This document shows, piece by piece, positions 32,391-42,904 of a stretch of DNA of 54,939 nucleotides. Position 1 is the stretch's first letter; each line of letters opens with the position of its first letter. Origin of the DNA: a bacterium (GTDB taxonomy: Bacteria; Joyebacterota; Joyebacteria; Joyebacterales; Joyebacteraceae). Where the stretch lies: positions 1-54,939 of the forward strand of contig JALGZK010000015.1 of NCBI GenBank assembly GCA_025774935.1. Direction: 5' to 3'. Made by a program: the position numbers and the translations under genes. Below the pieces are notes generated by a model that saw only the letters and a program-made list of their open reading frames with translations, was not told the DNA's origin and made no database searches.

Positions 32391-33548
32391 ATGACCGACC
32401 GGCATGCCATTCTGGTGGTCGACGACGAGGAGGCGATCAGGGACTCCTGCCGCCAGGTCCTCACGAAGTCGGGCTACGAGTGCCACACGGCGGTCGACGG
32501 GGTCGAGGGGCTCCACATGTGCCACCAGATCGAGCCCGACGTGCTCCTGCTCGACCTCATGATGCCGGGGATGGACGGTCTCGAGGTCCTCGGCCAGGTC
32601 AGGAAGACCCACCCCCACCTCGTCTGCGTCGTCATCACGGGGTACGCCACGATCGAATCCGCGGTCGACGCGATGAAGGCCGGCGCCTTCGACTTCCTCC
32701 CGAAGCCGTTCACGCCCGACGAGCTCAGGCTCATCGTCAACCGGGGCATCGAGCAGCACGAGCTCCTCAAGGAGACGGCGGCCCTCCGCGAGGAGAAGGA
32801 GCGGATGAAGCAGTACTTCATCACCATCGTGGCGCACGAGCTTCGGTCGCCGCTCCTTCTGGTGAAGCAGTACATGGATCTCATCCTCGGCAAGAAGATG
32901 GGGCAGATCGACGAGACGGCAGAGGAGATGCTTGGCGGGGCGCACGGCACGCTCACCGGCCTCCTGGACATCATCGCCGACTGGCTCAAGCTGGCGCGCA
33001 CCAACGCGGGAGACATCGCCGGCGGCCTGGAACCCACTAAGATCATGCCCGTTCTCGACAAGGTCGCCCGGGACCTCCAGCCGTTCGCGGACGACAAGGG
33101 CGTCACGTTGAGAATCGAGCGGCTGAACGAGATGTGCCTGATCAACGGACACGCCGAGTCCCTCGAGGTCGTCTTCAAGAACCTCGTGTCGAACGCCATC
33201 AAGTACAACCGGCCGAACGGGTCGGTCATAGTGGAGAGTCTGTGCGCCGAAGGGACCCTCAAGGTCGAGGTGCGGGACACGGGGATCGGAATCCCGAAGG
33301 ACGAGATGCCGTTCATCTTCGAGGACTTCTTCAGGGTTAAGAGCGGGAAGACCGCGGAGATCCCGGGAACGGGGCTCGGTCTCTCGATCGTTCAGAAGAT
33401 CGTCGACGGTCATCACGGCTCGGTCGAGGTCGAGTCGACCGAGGGCGATGGAACGGTCTTCACCGTCTACCTCCCCACCGTGGAGGTGCGCGAGGGTGAA
33501 TCGAGGGCGACCCCGGAGCACGGAGAGACAGAGAAGGAGCCGGCGTAG
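32391..33548 (+). CDS. REC-histidine kinase hybrid (N-terminal receiver)
   Basis: A 385-residue cytosolic signalling protein. An N-terminal receiver (1-115) has Asp11/Asp12, phospho-acceptor Asp55 (LLLDLMMPG), Thr83 and Lys105. It is joined to a dimerisation domain with His149 in VAHELRSPL and a HATPase domain with N-box NLVSNAIKYN, G1 DTGIGIP and G2 GTGLGLS. No sensor or membrane segment is present, so its input must come through the receiver or a partner. It heads the plus-strand operon divergent from the hydrogenase genes. Receivers downstream (33875, 34338) are possible phosphotransfer partners, as is the kinase at 37223 upstream in the relay. These links are inferred. Confidence 0.9.
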   Translation: MTDRHAILVVDDEEAIRDSCRQVLTKSGYECHTAVDGVEGLHMCHQIEPDVLLLDLMMPGMDGLEVLGQVRKTHPHLVCVVITGYATIESAVDAMKAGAFDFLPKPFTPDELRLIVNRGIEQHELLKETAALREEKERMKQYFITIVAHELRSPLLLVKQYMDLILGKKMGQIDETAEEMLGGAHGTLTGLLDIIADWLKLARTNAGDIAGGLEPTKIMPVLDKVARDLQPFADDKGVTLRIERLNEMCLINGHAESLEVVFKNLVSNAIKYNRPNGSVIVESLCAEGTLKVEVRDTGIGIPKDEMPFIFEDFFRVKSGKTAEIPGTGLGLSIVQKIVDGHHGSVEVESTEGDGTVFTVYLPTVEVREGESRATPEHGETEKEPA

Positions 33549-33577
33549 ACCGGTGCAACGAGAAGGGAACGAGCGAC

Positions 33578-33862
33578 ATGCCGAAGAGCGGGAAGTTCAA
33601 ACACGTGCAGGTCTTCTGCCCGGAGTGCCAGAGGATGATCTCGCCGGGGGAATACCTGATGTGTCCGTACTTCGAGGGTGGCCAGCTGGATCTCTCGGAC
33701 GCCGAGGCGGTGTTCACGCAGATCTTCAACTGTCACGTCAAGTGCGGGACCAAGATCGAATACCATTATTACAAGGACGGCGAGCGCGTCACGACCACCA
33801 TCGACCCGGTGGAGAACGAGTCGATGCTCATCGAGATCCTGAAGCGCGTCGTGGAGCACTAG
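33578..33862 (+). CDS. Small Cys-rich protein between signalling genes (hypothetical)
   Basis: A 94-residue protein. Cysteines at 14, 17 (FCPEC), 29 (MCPYF), 52 and 56 (NCHVKC), with His53, suggest a zinc- or Fe-S-binding site in the first 60 residues; the C-terminal part ends in an amphipathic helix (ESMLIEILKRVVEH). I do not recognise the family. It lies 29 bases after the REC-kinase gene and 12 bases before the first stand-alone receiver gene, so it is almost certainly co-transcribed with them. A redox- or metal-sensing role in the relay is a guess from cysteine content and context. Confidence 0.7.
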   Translation: MPKSGKFKHVQVFCPECQRMISPGEYLMCPYFEGGQLDLSDAEAVFTQIFNCHVKCGTKIEYHYYKDGERVTTTIDPVENESMLIEILKRVVEH

Positions 33863-33874
33863 GAGGAGAAAGCG

Positions 33875-34261
33875 GTGGCAGGGAAGCACGTACTCATCAT
33901 CGATGACGACATGGAGTTCGTGAAGCTCTACTCCCTGTTCCTGAGGAACAAGGGACTCGAGGTCTCAGCCGCGTACGGCGCGACCGAGGCCGTGGAGGCG
34001 ATCGAGAGCGTGAATCCCGACCTCGTCGTGCTCGACGTGATGATGGAGCACTTCGACTCGGGGTTCAACGTGAGCAAGACCATCAAGAGCAAGTACCCGG
34101 ACCTGCCCATCATCCTCATGACCGCGATCAGCGAGGAGACCGGGCTGGACTTCCGACCGAAGAACGACGAGGAGCGCGATCTCATGCACGCCGACGCCTT
34201 CCTCGACAAGGCCGCGAGTCCCGACGACCTCTTCGCGAAGATCCAGCAGATACTCGGCTGA
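33875..34261 (+). CDS. Stand-alone response regulator receiver with alpha4-region insertion, copy 1
   Basis: A 128-residue single-domain receiver. Phospho-acceptor Asp54 (VVLDVMMEHFDSG), acidic pair Asp10-Asp12, Thr83 (LMTAIS) and Lys112 (DAFLDK) are all present. The Thr-Lys spacing is 29 residues instead of the usual ~22, owing to an inserted stretch around ETGLDFRPKNDEERD. No DNA-binding output domain is present. GTG start at 33875 preceded by AGGAGGAG. The partner copy follows at 34338. Confidence 0.88.
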   Translation: MAGKHVLIIDDDMEFVKLYSLFLRNKGLEVSAAYGATEAVEAIESVNPDLVVLDVMMEHFDSGFNVSKTIKSKYPDLPIILMTAISEETGLDFRPKNDEERDLMHADAFLDKAASPDDLFAKIQQILG

Positions 34262-34337
34262 CGGCCTCAGGGATCGGCCGCGCCTCGCAGTCGTGAGCGG
34301 ATGACTCACAGGGTGAGTCAAGAAGGGGGCACAGGAG

Positions 34338-34754
34338 TTGGGTGACAAGAAGAGAGTCCTGATCATCGACGACAACATCCACTTCGTGAAGATGAACTCG
34401 GCAGCGCTCGAGGCGGCGGGCTTCGAGGTCGAGGCGGCCTTCAACGCGGACGAGGGCTTCACGAAGGTCGAGTTCGGCCAGCCGGACGCGATTGTGCTCG
34501 ACCTCATGATGGAGCGACACGACTCTGGCTTCACCCTCGCCAAGAAGCTCAAGACGCATCCCACCTACAGGACGATCCCCATCCTCATGCTGACCGCCGT
34601 CGGCGAGGCCACCGGGTTCAGCTTCTCGATGGAGACTGACGGCTACTGGATGAAGACGGACGACTTCGCCGACAAGCCCCTGGAGCCGGACGACCTCGTG
34701 AACAGGGTCACCGCGCTCCTCAAGAGGGCCGCCGAGGTCGCGGACGAGTCCTGA
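34338..34754 (+). CDS. Stand-alone response regulator receiver with alpha4-region insertion, copy 2
   Basis: A 138-residue receiver related to the preceding one. Asp11/Asp12, Asp55 (IVLDLMMERHDSG), Thr86 (LMLTAVG) and Lys113 (DFADKPLEP) are present; the Thr-Lys spacing is 27 and the inserted stretch reads ATGFSFSMETDGYWMKTDDF. The only usable start is a TTG at 34338: the next Met lies beyond the first beta strand and its aspartates. A GGGGG purine run sits about 8 bases upstream. No output domain. A GC hairpin separates it from the NfnAB gene. Confidence 0.87.
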   Translation: MGDKKRVLIIDDNIHFVKMNSAALEAAGFEVEAAFNADEGFTKVEFGQPDAIVLDLMMERHDSGFTLAKKLKTHPTYRTIPILMLTAVGEATGFSFSMETDGYWMKTDDFADKPLEPDDLVNRVTALLKRAAEVADES

Positions 34755-34802
34755 TCCCCGCCGACTTGCGGGACCGGGGAGCCAGGGCCAGATTGGGACG
34801 TG

Positions 34803-34828
34803 CGGCCCCGCAGACGGGGCCGTCCTTT
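34803..34828 (+). terminator. GC hairpin ahead of the NfnAB gene
   Basis: CGGCCCCG (34803-34810), loop CAGA, CGGGGCCG (34815-34822), then TCCTTTC. It could be a partial terminator between the receiver genes and nfnAB. Confidence 0.5.
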
Positions 34829-34852
34829 CGCTCAGACACCCAGGAGACACAC

Positions 34853-37138
34853 GTGGCCACGAAGGCAACCACGAAGAAGACGCAGAAGACCTGGACCCAG
34901 AACGAGATCGTGGAGATCCGCGATCTCTCCGCAGACGTCAAGCTCTTCAAGACCTACTGCCCCGAGATCGCGGCCGCGGTGTCACCCGGCCAGTTCGTGG
35001 TCTTCCGCGGCGACGACTACGCCGAGCGCATCCCGCTCACCGTCGCGGACTTCGACCGCGAGACCGGTCTCATCACGACCATCTTCCAGACCGTCGGTGC
35101 CTCCACGAAGAAGCTCGCCATGCTCAAGCTCGGCGACTCGATCATGGACGTCGTGGGGCCGCTCGGGCACAAGAGCGAGATCGAGAACTTCGGTACCGTG
35201 GTCGCCATCGGCGGCGGCATCGGCGTCGCCCCCGTCTACCCCATCGCCCGGGCCCTCCACGAGGCCGGGAACAAGCTCATCTCGATCATCGGCGCGCGCA
35301 CGAAGGACCTTCTCATCCTCGAGGAGGAGATGGGCGCGATCTCCGACGAGCTCATCGTGACGACCGACGACGGCTCCTACGGCATGCACGGGTTCGTGAC
35401 GAACGCGCTCGACACGCTCTACGAGCGCGGCGAGAAGATCGACCGCGTCATCGGGATCGGCCCGATCGTCATGATGCGCGCCGTCGCGCAGTCGACGGCG
35501 AAGAAGAACATCCCCACGATCGCGTCCCTGAACTCAGTCATGATCGACGCCACCGGCATGTGCGGCTGCTGCCGCGTCGACGTCGGTGGCGAGACGAAGT
35601 TCGCGTGCGTCGACGGTCCGGAGTTCGACGCGCACCAGGTAGACTTCGAAGAGCTCCTGCGTCGACAGGAGATGTACCGGCGCGAGGAGTACCGCGCGCT
35701 CTGGCACCACGAGTGCATGCTGGCCGCCGACTCCGAAGACGTCGAGAAGGCGAAGGAGCGCACGCCGATGCCGAAGCAGGACCATCGCGCGAGGCGCTTC
35801 AACTTCAACGAGGTCGCCCTAGGCTACACGCGCGAGATGGCGCGGAAAGAGGCGCTCCGCTGCCTCCAGTGCAAGAACGAGCCGTGCGTCGCCGGGTGCC
35901 CCGTCGAGATCGACATCCCCGGGTTCATCAAGCTCATGCAGGTCGGCGACTTCCTCGGCGCCGTCAGGAAGATCAAGGAGAAGAACAGCCTCCCGGGCGT
36001 CTGCGGAAGGGTCTGCCCCCAGGAGGAGCAGTGCGAGCAGGTCTGCCTTCTCGCCAAGAAGGACCAGCCGATCGCGGTCGGCAGGCTCGAGCGCTTCGCC
36101 GCCGACTACGAGCTCGAGCACGGCGAGATCCGCGCCCCGGCGATACCTCCGAAATCCGGGCACAGGGTCGCCGTGGTCGGCGCCGGTCCCGCCGGGCTCA
36201 CGGTCGCCGGCGAGCTCGCGAAGCTCGGGCACGACGTCACGATCATGGAGGCGCTCCACAAGCCCGGAGGCGTCCTCGTCTACGGCATCCCCGAGTTCCG
36301 CCTCCCGAAGTCGATCGTACAGACGGAGTGCGACTACGTCATGAAGCTCGGTGTGGAGTTCAAGACGAGCTACGTCGTCGGCCAGCTCGGAACGCTCGAC
36401 AGCCTCTTCGAGGACGGATACGAGGCCATCTTCGTGGCCACCGGCGCGGGCCTCCCCTACTTCCTCGGGATCCCCGGCGAGAACCTGAACGGCGTCTACT
36501 CCGCGAACGAGTTCCTGACGCGGACCAACCTCATGAAGGCGTACCTCTTCCCGGAGTTCGACACGCCGATCCGGATCGGGAAGAACGTCGCGGTCGTGGG
36601 CGGCGGCAACGTGGCGATGGACGCGGCCCGTTGCGCGGTCAGGCTCGGCGCGGACAACGTCTACATCGTGTACCGACGCTCGGAGAAGGAGATGCCGGCC
36701 CGCGACGAGGAGATCGAGAACGCCGTCGAGGAGGGCGTCATCCTCATGACCCTCCGGAACCCGGTTCGTCTCATCGGCGACGAGAACGGCTGGGTGAAGC
36801 AGATGGAGGTCATCGAGATGGAGCTCGGCGAACCGGACGCGTCCGGCCGCCGGAGGCCCGTCCCGAAGGAAGGCAGCGAGTACAAGATCGACGTCGACGT
36901 CGTCGTCCCATCCATCGGCCAGGGCCCGAATCCGCTCCTCACGACCCAGACCCCCGACCTCGAGCTCAACAAGTGGGGCAACATCGTCGCGGACGAGGAG
37001 ACGGGCAGGACGAGCAAGAAGGGCGTCTTCGCAGGCGGCGACATCGTCACGGGCGCCGCTACCGTCATCCTCGCGATGGGAGCGGGCAAGAAGGCCGCCC
37101 GCTCCATGGACGAGTACCTCCGCACGGGCGAATGGTAG
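34853..37138 (+). CDS. Fused NfnAB: NADH-dependent ferredoxin:NADP+ oxidoreductase (single polypeptide)
   Basis: A 761-residue fusion of both subunits of the flavin-based electron-bifurcating transhydrogenase. Residues 1-~290 match NfnA (ferredoxin-NADP reductase fold): NAD/FAD segments VVAIGGGIGVAPVYP and GIGPIVMM, and a [2Fe-2S] site of pattern D-x4-C-x2-C-x11-C (Asp232, Cys237, Cys240, Cys252), the Asp-ligated form known for NfnA. Residues ~300-761 match NfnB/GltD: two 4Fe-4S sites (Cys337, 340, 345, 349; Cys384, 388, 394, 398), VVGAGPAGL (441-449) and VVGGGNVAMD. GTG start at 34853 with AGGAG 6 bases upstream; the earlier frame crosses a hairpin. NfnAB couples NADPH, NADH and ferredoxin pools in the cytosol. 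Glutamate synthase small-chain activity is unlikely because no large subunit is near. Confidence 0.9.
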   Translation: MATKATTKKTQKTWTQNEIVEIRDLSADVKLFKTYCPEIAAAVSPGQFVVFRGDDYAERIPLTVADFDRETGLITTIFQTVGASTKKLAMLKLGDSIMDVVGPLGHKSEIENFGTVVAIGGGIGVAPVYPIARALHEAGNKLISIIGARTKDLLILEEEMGAISDELIVTTDDGSYGMHGFVTNALDTLYERGEKIDRVIGIGPIVMMRAVAQSTAKKNIPTIASLNSVMIDATGMCGCCRVDVGGETKFACVDGPEFDAHQVDFEELLRRQEMYRREEYRALWHHECMLAADSEDVEKAKERTPMPKQDHRARRFNFNEVALGYTREMARKEALRCLQCKNEPCVAGCPVEIDIPGFIKLMQVGDFLGAVRKIKEKNSLPGVCGRVCPQEEQCEQVCLLAKKDQPIAVGRLERFAADYELEHGEIRAPAIPPKSGHRVAVVGAGPAGLTVAGELAKLGHDVTIMEALHKPGGVLVYGIPEFRLPKSIVQTECDYVMKLGVEFKTSYVVGQLGTLDSLFEDGYEAIFVATGAGLPYFLGIPGENLNGVYSANEFLTRTNLMKAYLFPEFDTPIRIGKNVAVVGGGNVAMDAARCAVRLGADNVYIVYRRSEKEMPARDEEIENAVEEGVILMTLRNPVRLIGDENGWVKQMEVIEMELGEPDASGRRRPVPKEGSEYKIDVDVVVPSIGQGPNPLLTTQTPDLELNKWGNIVADEETGRTSKKGVFAGGDIVTGAATVILAMGAGKKAARSMDEYLRTGEW

Positions 37139-37222
37139 TCCCAGCATCCCGTCGAACACCGTTTCGCGCGTGAGCATCACCCGTGAGCCTCCACCCGGGA
37201 ACTCTCCCGTGGGGTGACCCGC

Positions 37223-39145
<1,923 letters not shown>

Positions 39146-39180
39146 GCGTCAGAGGACCAGACCGGCGAGAATGAAGCAGA

Positions 39181-39206
39181 ACCCCCGGGAGCGAACTCCC
39201 GGGGGT
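39181..39206. terminator. Bidirectional terminator after the histidine kinase gene
   Basis: ACCCCCGGGAG (39181-39191) and CTCCCGGGGGT (39196-39206) form a perfect 11-bp stem with a CGAA loop between two convergent genes. Confidence 0.65.
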
Positions 39207-39236
39207 CCGTGTATCGGTGTCGCATGCTCCGGTCAC

Positions 39237-39890
39237 CTACTCCCCCGCCGGCATCTTCTCGAGACCGATCGCGAGGGCCTCGGTGTACGTCATGACGGCG
39301 GTGTCTCCGATATTGAGACGCTCGAGCCTTGTCGGATCGACCACGTCGACGACGAGGTAGTTCCCGAGGGGGCCTTTCACCGTCACCGTCTGCGTGGGAC
39401 GGTCGATGCCCTCGACCGTGACGACCGCACGAATCATCGAGAGCGCGCCACCCGCGGGGGCGGATTCCGGCGGGGCCTTCGCCTCGACGTCGAGGATGGC
39501 GAACGGCGTCGCCTCCTCCTCGGGCGTCGGGGCGCGGATCTCAGCCGCGAGCGAGACGAAGTACTCGGCGACGATCTTGTCGCCGACCTCGATCTCGTCG
39601 AAGCGCTCAACCTGCTCGTCGACCTCGAAGACGACGACGTTGCCGGCCTCGTCGCGCAGGGAGATCTCGCGCGTCTCCTTGTTGACGGCCTCGACGGTGC
39701 CGCTCGCGCTCACGGTCTGCCAGCGCTCGACGGTCTCGAACGGCTCCGCCGCGGTCTCCTCGGCGGCATCGGTCGCCATGTCCTCTGCCGGCTCCGTGTC
39801 GGTCTCGGCGCCGTTCGAGCTGCAGCCGACGAGGAACGCCAGCACACAGATCCCCAGGAACGCTGTGAGCATGATCTTCGTCCGTCTCAT
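39237..39890 (-). CDS. Exported lipoprotein, hypothetical
   Basis: A 217-residue lipoprotein: signal peptide MRRTKIMLTAFLGICVLAFL followed by the lipobox LVGC. A Glu/Ala/Asp-rich linker precedes two similar beta-rich halves: VSASGTVEAVNKETREISLR with DEIEVGDKIVAEYF, and RAVVTVEGIDRPTQTVTVKG with LNIGDTAVMTYTEAL. This resembles a duplicated small barrel of the kind seen in periplasmic proteins of unknown function. AGGAGGAG precedes the ATG. It is monocistronic with its own promoter. No function can be assigned. Confidence 0.75.
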   Translation of the reverse strand: MRRTKIMLTAFLGICVLAFLVGCSSNGAETDTEPAEDMATDAAEETAAEPFETVERWQTVSASGTVEAVNKETREISLRDEAGNVVVFEVDEQVERFDEIEVGDKIVAEYFVSLAAEIRAPTPEEEATPFAILDVEAKAPPESAPAGGALSMIRAVVTVEGIDRPTQTVTVKGPLGNYLVVDVVDPTRLERLNIGDTAVMTYTEALAIGLEKMPAGE

Positions 39891-39963
39891 CGCACACTCC
39901 TCCTCTTACCCGGGCCGCGCGTCGGCCCGGATGGTCCCTGATGTGCCTTTCGTGGGGCGCGGG

Positions 39964-39992
39964 ATTCTACCACGGAGCGGAGGTTCCGGCAA
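39964..39992 (-). promoter_or_regulatory. Sigma70-type promoter of the 39237-39890 lipoprotein gene
   Basis: Reverse strand TTGCCG (39987-39992), 17-base spacer, TAGAAT (39964-39969). The leader carries a CCGGGCC/GGCCCGG hairpin at 39910-39930. Confidence 0.65.
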
Positions 39993-40043
39993 CCGGGAGA
40001 AGGCGGGCCGTCAGTGGCCAAGTGCGTGGAAACCGGGGCACCC

Positions 40044-41390
40044 TCAGCGCCTCAGGAGCCGCCTCATGAGCTCTCCGTAGAGGGCGAAGTCCTCGCCCCG
40101 GAGGAAGACCGTCTCGGCCATGCCCCGGCCGGAGAGCCGCTTGAAGAAGACGAGCATGATCACGGCCTGGAGGGCGTAGGCCGCGGTCGACGCCCACGCT
40201 GCCCCGACGATTCCGTACGAGGGGATCCAGAGCAGGCAGAGCACGACGTTCACGGCGAAGGCGATTCCGGTACCGAGCGTGTAGTAGAGCCGCTTGTCCC
40301 GGCCTGAGAAGTCGGTCGACAGGATCTTCCCGACGGCCAGGAAGACGACTCCTGGGATGAGGATCTGGAACGCCCTGAGCGACTCGATGAACTCGGTCCC
40401 GTAGAAGAGGATGAGAAGAGGCCGCGAGAGGAGGTAGAGGACGAGCCCGGCGACGGCCGTCAGGAAGAGCGAGTTCCGCGTGACCCGCGGCGTGAGCGCG
40501 TTCGCGTCCTCGGTCTCGAGCGACGCGAGCTTCGGGAAGAGCACGACCTTCACGGAGTCCGGGATGTGCGAGAGCTTCTCCGCGAGGATGACGGCGATGG
40601 AGTAGAGCCCCTGTGCCCTGAGACCGGCGATCGAGAGCACGAGGAACATGTCGAAGCGGTACGTGAAGAGAACGAGGATGTTCCCGACGTGGCCCTGGAG
40701 TCCGTAGATCGCCGAGCGTTTGAAGAGGCCCGGCGGCGGCATCTCGATGAGCGCCCCCGAGCCGGCCTCGCGGCGCGCCACCAGGAACGCGATCAACGTG
40801 ACCGTCACTTCGCTCGCGAGGTAAGCCACCACTGCGCCCTTCGCCCCTCCCCTCACGACGAACAGATTCACGCACATGAACAGGAGGAGCGTCCCGGCCT
40901 GGACGAAGTTCGCGAGGTTGAAGTGCTTGATGCGCTGGAGGCCGAGAAGGAACGCGATCCCCATGTACTTCAGAAGAAGCACCGGGATGAGAAGAACGGC
41001 GAGCGTGAGGATCGAGCCGAGCTCCGGCTCGCGCGCCGGCTCGTAGAACCGGAGGAAGACGAGGTACACCGCGGCGACGGCGAGCGAGAGGACGCAGGCC
41101 AGGATGAGAGCCTGGCCGTTGATCTGCGACGGGCGGTACTCCTTCTTCGAAAGGAGGTAGGTGTGCGCGGCATCGATGCTGAGCAGCCCGGCGAACGCGA
41201 AGAGGGTCGGCATGATGATGCCGGAAGTGTAGAGCCCCTGCCCCTCGACTCCCAGGAGCCGGGCGACAAGAATCGAAGTCGGGATGTTCACGAGGACGAT
41301 CGCGAGCCTCGTCCCGAACGTCATGAGACCGCCGCGGAACACTGCCCGCCCTGGACTCTCGACCGGCCGGCCCTCGAGCTCTTCTTCCAT
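40044..41390 (-). CDS. Oligosaccharide flippase (MOP/PST family) 3
   Basis: A 448-residue membrane protein with 12-14 hydrophobic segments. Typical features are TFGTRLAIVLVNIPTSILVA, RLLGVEGQGLYTSGIIMPTL near the N-terminus and IPSYGIVGAAWASTAAYALQ near the C-terminus. It is a lipopolysaccharide/O-antigen-type flippase, shorter than the other two in the window and lacking their extended C-termini. GAGG precedes the ATG by 5 bases. It follows the glycosyltransferase gene by 39 bases and is presumably co-transcribed, suggesting assembly and export of a surface glycan. Confidence 0.87.
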   Translation of the reverse strand: MEEELEGRPVESPGRAVFRGGLMTFGTRLAIVLVNIPTSILVARLLGVEGQGLYTSGIIMPTLFAFAGLLSIDAAHTYLLSKKEYRPSQINGQALILACVLSLAVAAVYLVFLRFYEPAREPELGSILTLAVLLIPVLLLKYMGIAFLLGLQRIKHFNLANFVQAGTLLLFMCVNLFVVRGGAKGAVVAYLASEVTVTLIAFLVARREAGSGALIEMPPPGLFKRSAIYGLQGHVGNILVLFTYRFDMFLVLSIAGLRAQGLYSIAVILAEKLSHIPDSVKVVLFPKLASLETEDANALTPRVTRNSLFLTAVAGLVLYLLSRPLLILFYGTEFIESLRAFQILIPGVVFLAVGKILSTDFSGRDKRLYYTLGTGIAFAVNVVLCLLWIPSYGIVGAAWASTAAYALQAVIMLVFFKRLSGRGMAETVFLRGEDFALYGELMRRLLRR

Positions 41391-41429
41391 CGATACCTCG
41401 CTGCCACGGTGGGAACGGCTCGCCGGGGT

Positions 41430-42707
41430 TCAGTTCCCTCTTCGTGCCAGGAACTCGGCGACGGCCTGCTCGACTATCCCCACCTCCATCGCCTGCCGTT
41501 CCTCGACGGTGGGGAGCCTCTCGTCGGCGTTCCTGTGGGCGGCCGCCCCGAGCCTCGCGCGGCGTTCGTCGTCCTGGAGGAGGTCCAGGAGGACGCGCCC
41601 GAGGTTCGGGAGGTCAGCCATCTCGAGGAGGACGCCCGTCTCCTCGTTCTTCACGACGTCCGCCGTCTTGCCGGTGTTCAGCGCCACGACCGGGAGCCCT
41701 GACATCATCGCCTCATCGAGCGGGTTCCCCATGTTCGTGCGGTCCGAGACCGTGACGAAGACGTCGGCGAGAGCGTAGACCAGCGGCATCCTCTCGCGAG
41801 GGAGCGACCCCGCGAACAGAAATCGGTCGGCGACGCCGTGCGACACGGTGCTCGCGACGAGGTCGTCCCTGAGAGGACCCTCCCCGACCACGACGAAGAC
41901 GACGTCCTGCCGCTCGGCGAGTACGTCGGGCGCAGCGGCGATGAGCCGGTCGAGGCCTTTCTCTGGATGCAGACGGGCGACGTTCAGGACTACGCGATGG
42001 CCCTCGGGCACGCCGAGCTCCGCGGCGAGCGCCGTCGCGCTGCTCCGAACGGCTCCACGATCGGCCGAGTACGCCGACCTGTCGTTCCCGTTCGGCCAGA
42101 ACCGGAGCTTCTCATCGGGAACGCCCTGGCTTCTCGCGATCCCGTCCCCACCGGAGCCGTCGTTGTGGAGAATGAGGTAGCTCGTGGGCGTGCGGAACGC
42201 CTTGATCTCGGGGTAGCGGAGCGAGTACCTGAAGCGGTCACCCACGACCTGACCGAGTCCCTGGCCGAAGAGCCGGGTCACGTTCGGCACCCCGACCGCG
42301 CGCGCGACGATGCGGGCGGTGGGCGTGGCGACGGCGCCCATCCCGAACACGACGTCCGGTCGGAGTCTCCTTGCTAGAGCGATGCCCGCCGGCACCACAC
42401 GCAGGTACCAGTAGAGATACGAGAGGAAGATCTTGAGGTGCTGTATGAGCTTGCTGGGGCCAACGTCCGGGTTGAAGTCGACGTTCGTCCTGAAGCGGTG
42501 GAGCCGGACTCCGTGGTAGTCCTCCTCGGCGGGCCTGTCGCGTCCGCCGGGCATGAGGACGTGCATCTCGTGCCCGTGCTTAGGGAACGCCGTGACCGAC
42601 AGGAAGAAGGAGGGCGCGCCGCTCCCCTCGCCCATCGACCAGAAGGCGGGCCACGAGTACAGGGCGAGGACGGTCATCGGGGAACCGGGCTCTCGCGAAT
42701 CGGTCAC
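41430..42707 (-). CDS. Glycosyltransferase family 4-like protein
   Basis: A 425-residue cytoplasmic or peripheral GT-B enzyme. The N-terminal domain starts MTVLALYSWPAFWSMGEGSG from residue 11. The C-terminal domain has VLNVARLHPEKGLDRLI, VVVGEGPLRDDL and SDRTNMGNPLDEAMMSGLPV, the donor-binding loop of group 1 transferases; the first Glu of the common EX7E motif is replaced, as in a GN-containing subgroup. The GTG at 42707 is chosen because AGGAG lies 7 bases upstream; the ATG at 42677 has no ribosome site. Paired with the flippase at 40044, it likely adds sugars to a lipid-linked glycan. Confidence 0.85.
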   Translation of the reverse strand: MTDSREPGSPMTVLALYSWPAFWSMGEGSGAPSFFLSVTAFPKHGHEMHVLMPGGRDRPAEEDYHGVRLHRFRTNVDFNPDVGPSKLIQHLKIFLSYLYWYLRVVPAGIALARRLRPDVVFGMGAVATPTARIVARAVGVPNVTRLFGQGLGQVVGDRFRYSLRYPEIKAFRTPTSYLILHNDGSGGDGIARSQGVPDEKLRFWPNGNDRSAYSADRGAVRSSATALAAELGVPEGHRVVLNVARLHPEKGLDRLIAAAPDVLAERQDVVFVVVGEGPLRDDLVASTVSHGVADRFLFAGSLPRERMPLVYALADVFVTVSDRTNMGNPLDEAMMSGLPVVALNTGKTADVVKNEETGVLLEMADLPNLGRVLLDLLQDDERRARLGAAAHRNADERLPTVEERQAMEVGIVEQAVAEFLARRGN

Positions 42708-42768
42708 GTGCGCTCTCCTGACAGCTGCCGCGCACCCCGTCCTGGGAACGGCCGGCGGGGACACGTGA

Positions 42769-42797
42769 AGGGTAGCACGCGGAACGGGACTCGACAA
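42769..42797 (-). promoter_or_regulatory. Putative promoter of the glycosyltransferase-flippase operon
   Basis: Reverse strand TTGTCG (42792-42797), 17-base spacer, TACCCT (42769-42774). Confidence 0.45.
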
Positions 42798-42836
42798 CCG
42801 GCGGACGTCCGGCTGGACTCACGCCAGACGGCGCCT

Positions 42837-42865
42837 TTGACTCGAGGCCCGCGGACGGGTAGCAT
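42837..42865 (+). promoter_or_regulatory. Sigma70-type promoter of the DMT transporter gene
   Basis: TTGACT (42837-42842), 17-base spacer, TAGCAT (42860-42865). The GTG start at 42905 lies about 35 bases beyond the expected start site. Confidence 0.6.
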
Positions 42866-42904
42866 GGCCGGATTCCCGAATCCGCAGCAGGAGAACCGGA
42901 ACCC

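Noticed and set aside
34853-37138. Reading the fused protein as glutamate synthase small subunit.
   Set aside because: The N-terminal NfnA-type half with an Asp-ligated [2Fe-2S] motif and the lack of a large GltB gene favour NfnAB.
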